A stretch of DNA of 48,899 nt. It comes from Candidatus Stoquefichus sp. Its GTDB lineage: Bacteria; Bacillota_I; Bacilli_A; Erysipelotrichales; Coprobacillaceae. Under the pieces are notes generated by a model, which had not been told where the DNA came from, made no database searches, and was given only the letters and a program-made list of their open reading frames with translations. The stretch spans positions 1 to 48,899 of the forward strand of contig JAETUM010000018.1 in the NCBI GenBank assembly GCA_021768625.1. Direction: 5' to 3'. A program made the translations under genes and the position numbers. Positions within the stretch are counted from its first letter, which is position 1. Each line of letters opens with the position of its first letter. Shown piece by piece: positions 48,801 to 48,899 of this stretch.

Positions 48801-48899
48801 ATGGAGACACTAGATGCAGATTTACTAGAAAAATTAGAGGTAGATTTACTAGAAAAATTAAAAGAGTCAGGAAGAGTACATTCTCTTGAATTATTACGT
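48801..48899 (+). CDS. Start of a further phage gene (partial)
   Basis: Thirty-three codons from an ATG with AAGGAGG upstream, running off the window edge. An in-frame duplication is visible: ADLLEKLE and VDLLEKLK, encoded by a repeated GATTTACTAGAAAAATTA. Identity cannot be judged. Confidence 0.55.
   Translation, partial: METLDADLLEKLEVDLLEKLKESGRVHSLELLR

Larger units (their letters stand above)
32676..48899. mobile_element. Prophage (left part), integrated in comGC
   Basis: From the comGC break to the right edge the content is phage-like. It comprises an integrase, an ImmA-like peptidase, a CI/Cro switch with operators, RecT recombination genes, a replication initiator, DUF1064 and DUF3850 proteins, methyltransferase genes and many small overlapping frames. 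The boundary at about 32,670-32,690 is estimated from where comGC homology ends. Terminase, capsid, tail and lysis genes are not in the window, so it could also be a defective element or a phage satellite, though the gene order suits a siphophage. Confidence 0.9.

Overview
The window is a chromosomal segment of a very low-GC Firmicute with an incomplete prophage inserted at its right side. The host most resembles the Erysipelotrichia/Coprobacillaceae group. Supports are the strong A/T codon bias, a PolC-type replicase, an uppS-cdsA-dxr-rseP-polC operon, a rimP-nusA-ylxR-ylxQ-infB-rbfA operon, a Cse60-like protein, a DUF1540 protein and a comG pilus operon. The genus assignment is inference from gene order and style; no rRNA is present.

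Host part (1 to about 32,675). A few codons of a minus-strand gene, possibly an insertion-sequence transposase, lie at the left edge. Undecaprenyl-diphosphate synthesis, CDP-diacylglycerol synthesis, the first MEP step, site-2 protease and PolC follow as one co-directional block. Next come a decayed xanthine phosphoribosyltransferase gene next to an intact xanthine/uracil permease, and a 1,323-residue surface protein carrying 17 tandem 12-residue calcium-loop-like repeats. The translation/termination operon rimP to rbfA comes next, preceded by a promoter and a GNRA-loop hairpin. After it come nagA with a LacX-like epimerase, small spore- or metal-related proteins, a lipoprotein, rsuA-trmB-thioredoxin, an acidic linker protein, acpS, ssb, lepA, a class B penicillin-binding protein, rpmG, a glyoxalase-II-like hydrolase and comGA-comGB.

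Prophage part (about 32,676 to the right edge, incomplete). comGC stops after 13 codons and the next gene is a convergent tyrosine integrase, so the element sits inside a competence-pilin gene. The lysogeny arm (minus strand) holds the integrase, a possible plus-strand small RNA, an unknown Cys/His-containing protein overlapping a DUF3800 protein, an ImmA/IrrE metallopeptidase and a CI-like repressor. Divergent from it is a Cro-like gene, with five copies of a 16-bp operator around the switch. The early arm (plus strand) holds small proteins, a locus resembling a type I toxin-antitoxin, an SbcC-like ATPase, RecT and a beta-lactamase-fold protein, a replication initiator with origin-like repeats inside its gene, DUF1064 and DUF3850 proteins, a two-gene N6 methyltransferase and a run of small phage genes. 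No structural genes are reached and the right attachment site is outside the window.

The observations most worth following up are the comGC insertion behind a TACGAATA box, the DUF3800 cassette with its adjacent possible RNA, the 18-bp hairpin plus 38-residue membrane peptide, the repeated operator set, the intragenic origin candidate, and the methyltransferase whose expected start codon reads ATA. No tRNA, rRNA or CRISPR array was seen.
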